Below are positions 6,159 through 8,487 of a stretch of DNA of 8,487 bases, one piece after another. A model generated the notes under the pieces. The model did not search any database. It saw nothing but the letters and a program-made list of their open reading frames with translations, and had not been told where the DNA came from. The DNA lies in contig JASLGV010000303.1 in the NCBI GenBank assembly GCA_030149995.1, positions 1-8,487 of the forward strand, given 5' to 3'. Every line of letters begins with the position of its first letter. Within the stretch, counting starts at the first letter, position 1. The position numbers and the translations under genes were made by a program. This DNA is from Pedobacter sp. GTDB lineage: Bacteria; Bacteroidota; Bacteroidia; Sphingobacteriales; Sphingobacteriaceae.

Positions 6159-8471
6159 TTACTTAACCAGGGTTAATGGCAGGTATAGTCCGAAAGTAAC
6201 GTTTCTGCCTGTATTGTATACACCTAAATCAGGATTGGTTTGGTCAAAACGGCCTGGTTTAAATCTGCTTAACGCATCGTAGTATTTTTTATCAAGCAGG
6301 TTGTTTCCTGTTACGGCTAATTTAACAGGTTGTTTACCCAATTTAAAGGTAGCTCCGATACCGGCATTCAGCAAGGTATATCCGCTGGTAGCGGTTTCGA
6401 AAACTTCGTCTATACGATTTTGTTTAAAAGCAGAGTTAATTCCAACCATTAAATAAGCATCGTTTGTACCTTTTAATTTAGGTTCGAAACGCAATTCATT
6501 GCGTAAGCTCGCCGCCGGGATAAAAGAAAGTGGCTTATCGAATGTTGTATTCTGAGCATGTACATATCCAAAGGTATTTTCGAAATGGATAAACGGCAGC
6601 GGGTGAATGGTTAAACTGGCCTCTGCACCATATAAATTGGCATTTACCTGTCCGTAACGATATACCGGATATACGGTTCCATCTACGGTTTTAAGTTCAC
6701 CGTTGGTTGAAGCATAAATATAGTTGTGGATGTAGTTGTTGTAAATGCTGGCACTTGCGCTTACAATTTTGCCTTCATATTCTAAAGATGCATCTACCTG
6801 GTAACTACGTTCCGGATTTAAAGCCGAGTTACCCACTTCATAACGGTAAGTACCTTCGTGTACTCCATTTGATCCCAGTTCGGCAGGATTTGGCGCACGG
6901 AAAGCAGAACCCGCATTGGCTTTAAAGTTTAGGTTTTCGTTAAACTGGTGCGTAAATCCTAAAGCACCACTTACGTTAGAAAATTTATTGCGGAACGGGG
7001 CGAACAATTCTTCACCATCATCGAAAAGTTGTTTACCATCATTTTTTCTGTAATCGTAACGGGCACCAATGCTAAATGTATTGTTTTCCCAGTTTTTCTT
7101 TGCATAAGCAAAAGCACCCAACCCAAACGTATCATAAGCAGGGATCAGAAATTCTGTTCCTTTATTCTGGCTGTGTGCATCTTCCAAACTCACGCCAAAA
7201 ACAGGTTGCCATCCATTGGTTTCGTGTATGTAATATTTCAGATCTGCATTGTATGTTTTAAGGTCGAAGAACAAGGCCGGATCTGGTCCGTCCAGCTCAC
7301 GACGCTGGTTTTGCTGATAACCAAAATCAGTCTTTAAGTTTCCATTACCCAGGATAAAATTATTATTCAGCGCAATTTTAAAATGTCTGATGTCCTGACG
7401 TGGATATTCCAGTTCGCGGCTTTTATAATCTGCATTGGTAAATGGCTCGCCATCTTCTTTTACAAAATTACCCGATGCATCGAGGTTTGGATCGTAAAAA
7501 CCAATGTTGTTTCTAAAATTCGAAATGTTTAAGTGTGTATATCCCCAGCTTTTATTTAACCCAACCATTCCACTTAAATCGGTTTCGTTAAAGCCCGAAT
7601 TCGGGAAATAACCTGTTGGGGTTTTAAATGAATAAGCATTTTTATACGTTCCGCGTGCGCGCCATACAAACCCGTTTTCATTCCCGTTTAACATAACCGA
7701 GTTGGCCGTAAGTCCGTTGTTGGTCGAATAATTGGAAATTACCTCCCCGTTTATTTGCCCGTTTGGCGCGGTGTTTGGCTCAAGCAGGTTAATTACACCG
7801 CCCAAAGCGTCTGAACCGTACATTAAAGAAGCAGCACCACGTAAAATCTCTACCCGGTCTGATTTAAACTGGTCTATTTCAATGCCATGTTCGTCGCCCC
7901 ATTGTTGCCCTTGTTGTTTAATCCCATCATCAAGCGTTACAACACGGTTATAACCAAGTCCGCGAATGACCGGTTTTGAAATAGAGGGGCCCGTGGTAAT
8001 CTGCGTTACCCCCGGTACCTTCGATAAAGCATCAATCAGGTTGGTTGAAGGTTGCGTAAGCTGATCTTTACCAACCACCGATGATGAAGCGCTGTTTCGC
8101 TTACTCGTACTGCTGATTAAGCTGCCCGTAATAACAACCTCTTTGGTTTCAATGGCCGAAGGCTGCAGGGCAAACTGCAATTCAGTTCCCGAAGCCAGGT
8201 TCACCACCTGGGTAGCGGTTTTGTAACCAACATAATGTACTTCTACCAGGTAACTTCCTTTTGAAGGCAGGTTTACCAGGTTAAAGACACCGTTGTTATC
8301 TGTAAGCGTGGTAACCTTTAAATCAGGAATAAAAATAGTAGCACCCGGCAAACTCTGTTTTGTCGTTGCATCAACAACCTTTCCTTTTAAATCTTTAAAC
8401 ATAGCGGCAAAAGCCGTATTGGTTAATAAGGTATAAAGAATTACAAGGCCTATAAGCTGTAATTTTTTCAT
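6159..8471 (-). CDS. TonB-dependent outer-membrane receptor with N-terminal carboxypeptidase-like domain
   Basis: This complete 770-residue outer-membrane receptor couples uptake of a ligand to TonB. The signal peptide is residues 1 to about 22-23 (MKK start, hydrophobic core, AFA near the cleavage site). A carboxypeptidase-D-regulatory-like beta domain (about 28-103) contains GKVVDATTKQSLPGATIFI and the typical VHYVGYK strand. A TonB-box-like KEVVITG lies at 110-116. The plug (about 125-230) includes LSKVPGVTQI, VIRGLGYNRVVTLDDG, VEILRGAASLMYGSDALGGVINLL, and the barrel runs from about 240 to the end. The plug stretch GQQWGDEHGIEID (188-200) and the barrel stretch GTEFLIPAYDTFGLGAF recall the ZnuD-like group of metal receptors, but the substrate is not established. 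No SusD homologue follows, so a polysaccharide role is less likely. Only 16 bases of upstream DNA are visible, without an obvious Shine-Dalgarno sequence or promoter. Confidence 0.95.
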   Translation of the reverse strand: MKKLQLIGLVILYTLLTNTAFAAMFKDLKGKVVDATTKQSLPGATIFIPDLKVTTLTDNNGVFNLVNLPSKGSYLVEVHYVGYKTATQVVNLASGTELQFALQPSAIETKEVVITGSLISSTSKRNSASSSVVGKDQLTQPSTNLIDALSKVPGVTQITTGPSISKPVIRGLGYNRVVTLDDGIKQQGQQWGDEHGIEIDQFKSDRVEILRGAASLMYGSDALGGVINLLEPNTAPNGQINGEVISNYSTNNGLTANSVMLNGNENGFVWRARGTYKNAYSFKTPTGYFPNSGFNETDLSGMVGLNKSWGYTHLNISNFRNNIGFYDPNLDASGNFVKEDGEPFTNADYKSRELEYPRQDIRHFKIALNNNFILGNGNLKTDFGYQQNQRRELDGPDPALFFDLKTYNADLKYYIHETNGWQPVFGVSLEDAHSQNKGTEFLIPAYDTFGLGAFAYAKKNWENNTFSIGARYDYRKNDGKQLFDDGEELFAPFRNKFSNVSGALGFTHQFNENLNFKANAGSAFRAPNPAELGSNGVHEGTYRYEVGNSALNPERSYQVDASLEYEGKIVSASASIYNNYIHNYIYASTNGELKTVDGTVYPVYRYGQVNANLYGAEASLTIHPLPFIHFENTFGYVHAQNTTFDKPLSFIPAASLRNELRFEPKLKGTNDAYLMVGINSAFKQNRIDEVFETATSGYTLLNAGIGATFKLGKQPVKLAVTGNNLLDKKYYDALSRFKPGRFDQTNPDLGVYNTGRNVTFGLYLPLTLVK

Positions 8472-8487
8472 AAAATGTGTGTTTTTA

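Noticed and set aside
7029..7337. Plus-strand open frame of 102 codons inside the TonB receptor gene
   Set aside because: It is opposite a well-supported receptor barrel, with Cys/Ile-rich random-looking composition and no ribosome site.

Overview
The window looks like chromosomal DNA of a Bacteroidota bacterium, most likely Sphingobacteriaceae (Pedobacter or a relative). The clues are moderately AT-rich DNA, a TonB-dependent receptor with an N-terminal carboxypeptidase-regulatory-like domain, mostly weak Shine-Dalgarno sequences, and promoter-like elements resembling the Bacteroidota TTTG / TAnnTTTG pattern. The genus is an inference from style and not a database match.

Layout: (1) Positions 2-1435, + strand, carry a histidine ammonia-lyase (hutH) cut by the left window edge. 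(2) Positions 1439-1477 form a perfect 14-bp-stem hairpin between convergent genes. (3) Positions 4375 down to 1488, - strand, form a tight four-gene operon: ABC ATPase, ABC-2-type permease, YtrA-type GntR regulator, and a membrane-anchored beta-rich protein of unknown function. Its first gene is preceded by a recognisable promoter overlapped by an inverted repeat (4380-4403), a strong candidate operator for the operon's own regulator. (4) Positions 4556-6094, + strand, carry a DoxX-family membrane protein and an Old Yellow Enzyme-type flavin oxidoreductase, probably co-transcribed. (5) Positions 6110-6145 are a strong bidirectional intrinsic terminator. (6) Positions 8471 down to 6159, - strand, carry a complete TonB-dependent outer-membrane receptor.

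How the parts work together: the ABC operon reads as a self-regulated export or envelope-response module. The regulator probably binds over the transcription start and is relieved by an unknown ligand. The last gene puts a beta-sheet domain outside the cytoplasmic membrane next to the transporter and is the least explained component. The DoxX and ene-reductase pair suggests a small redox or detoxification unit. HutH belongs to histidine degradation, and the receptor to uptake of an unidentified substrate. There is no tRNA, rRNA, CRISPR array, insertion sequence or phage gene. No stretch over 300 bases lacks a gene. Most of the window is ordinary; the ABC/GntR operon and its control region deserve the closest look.
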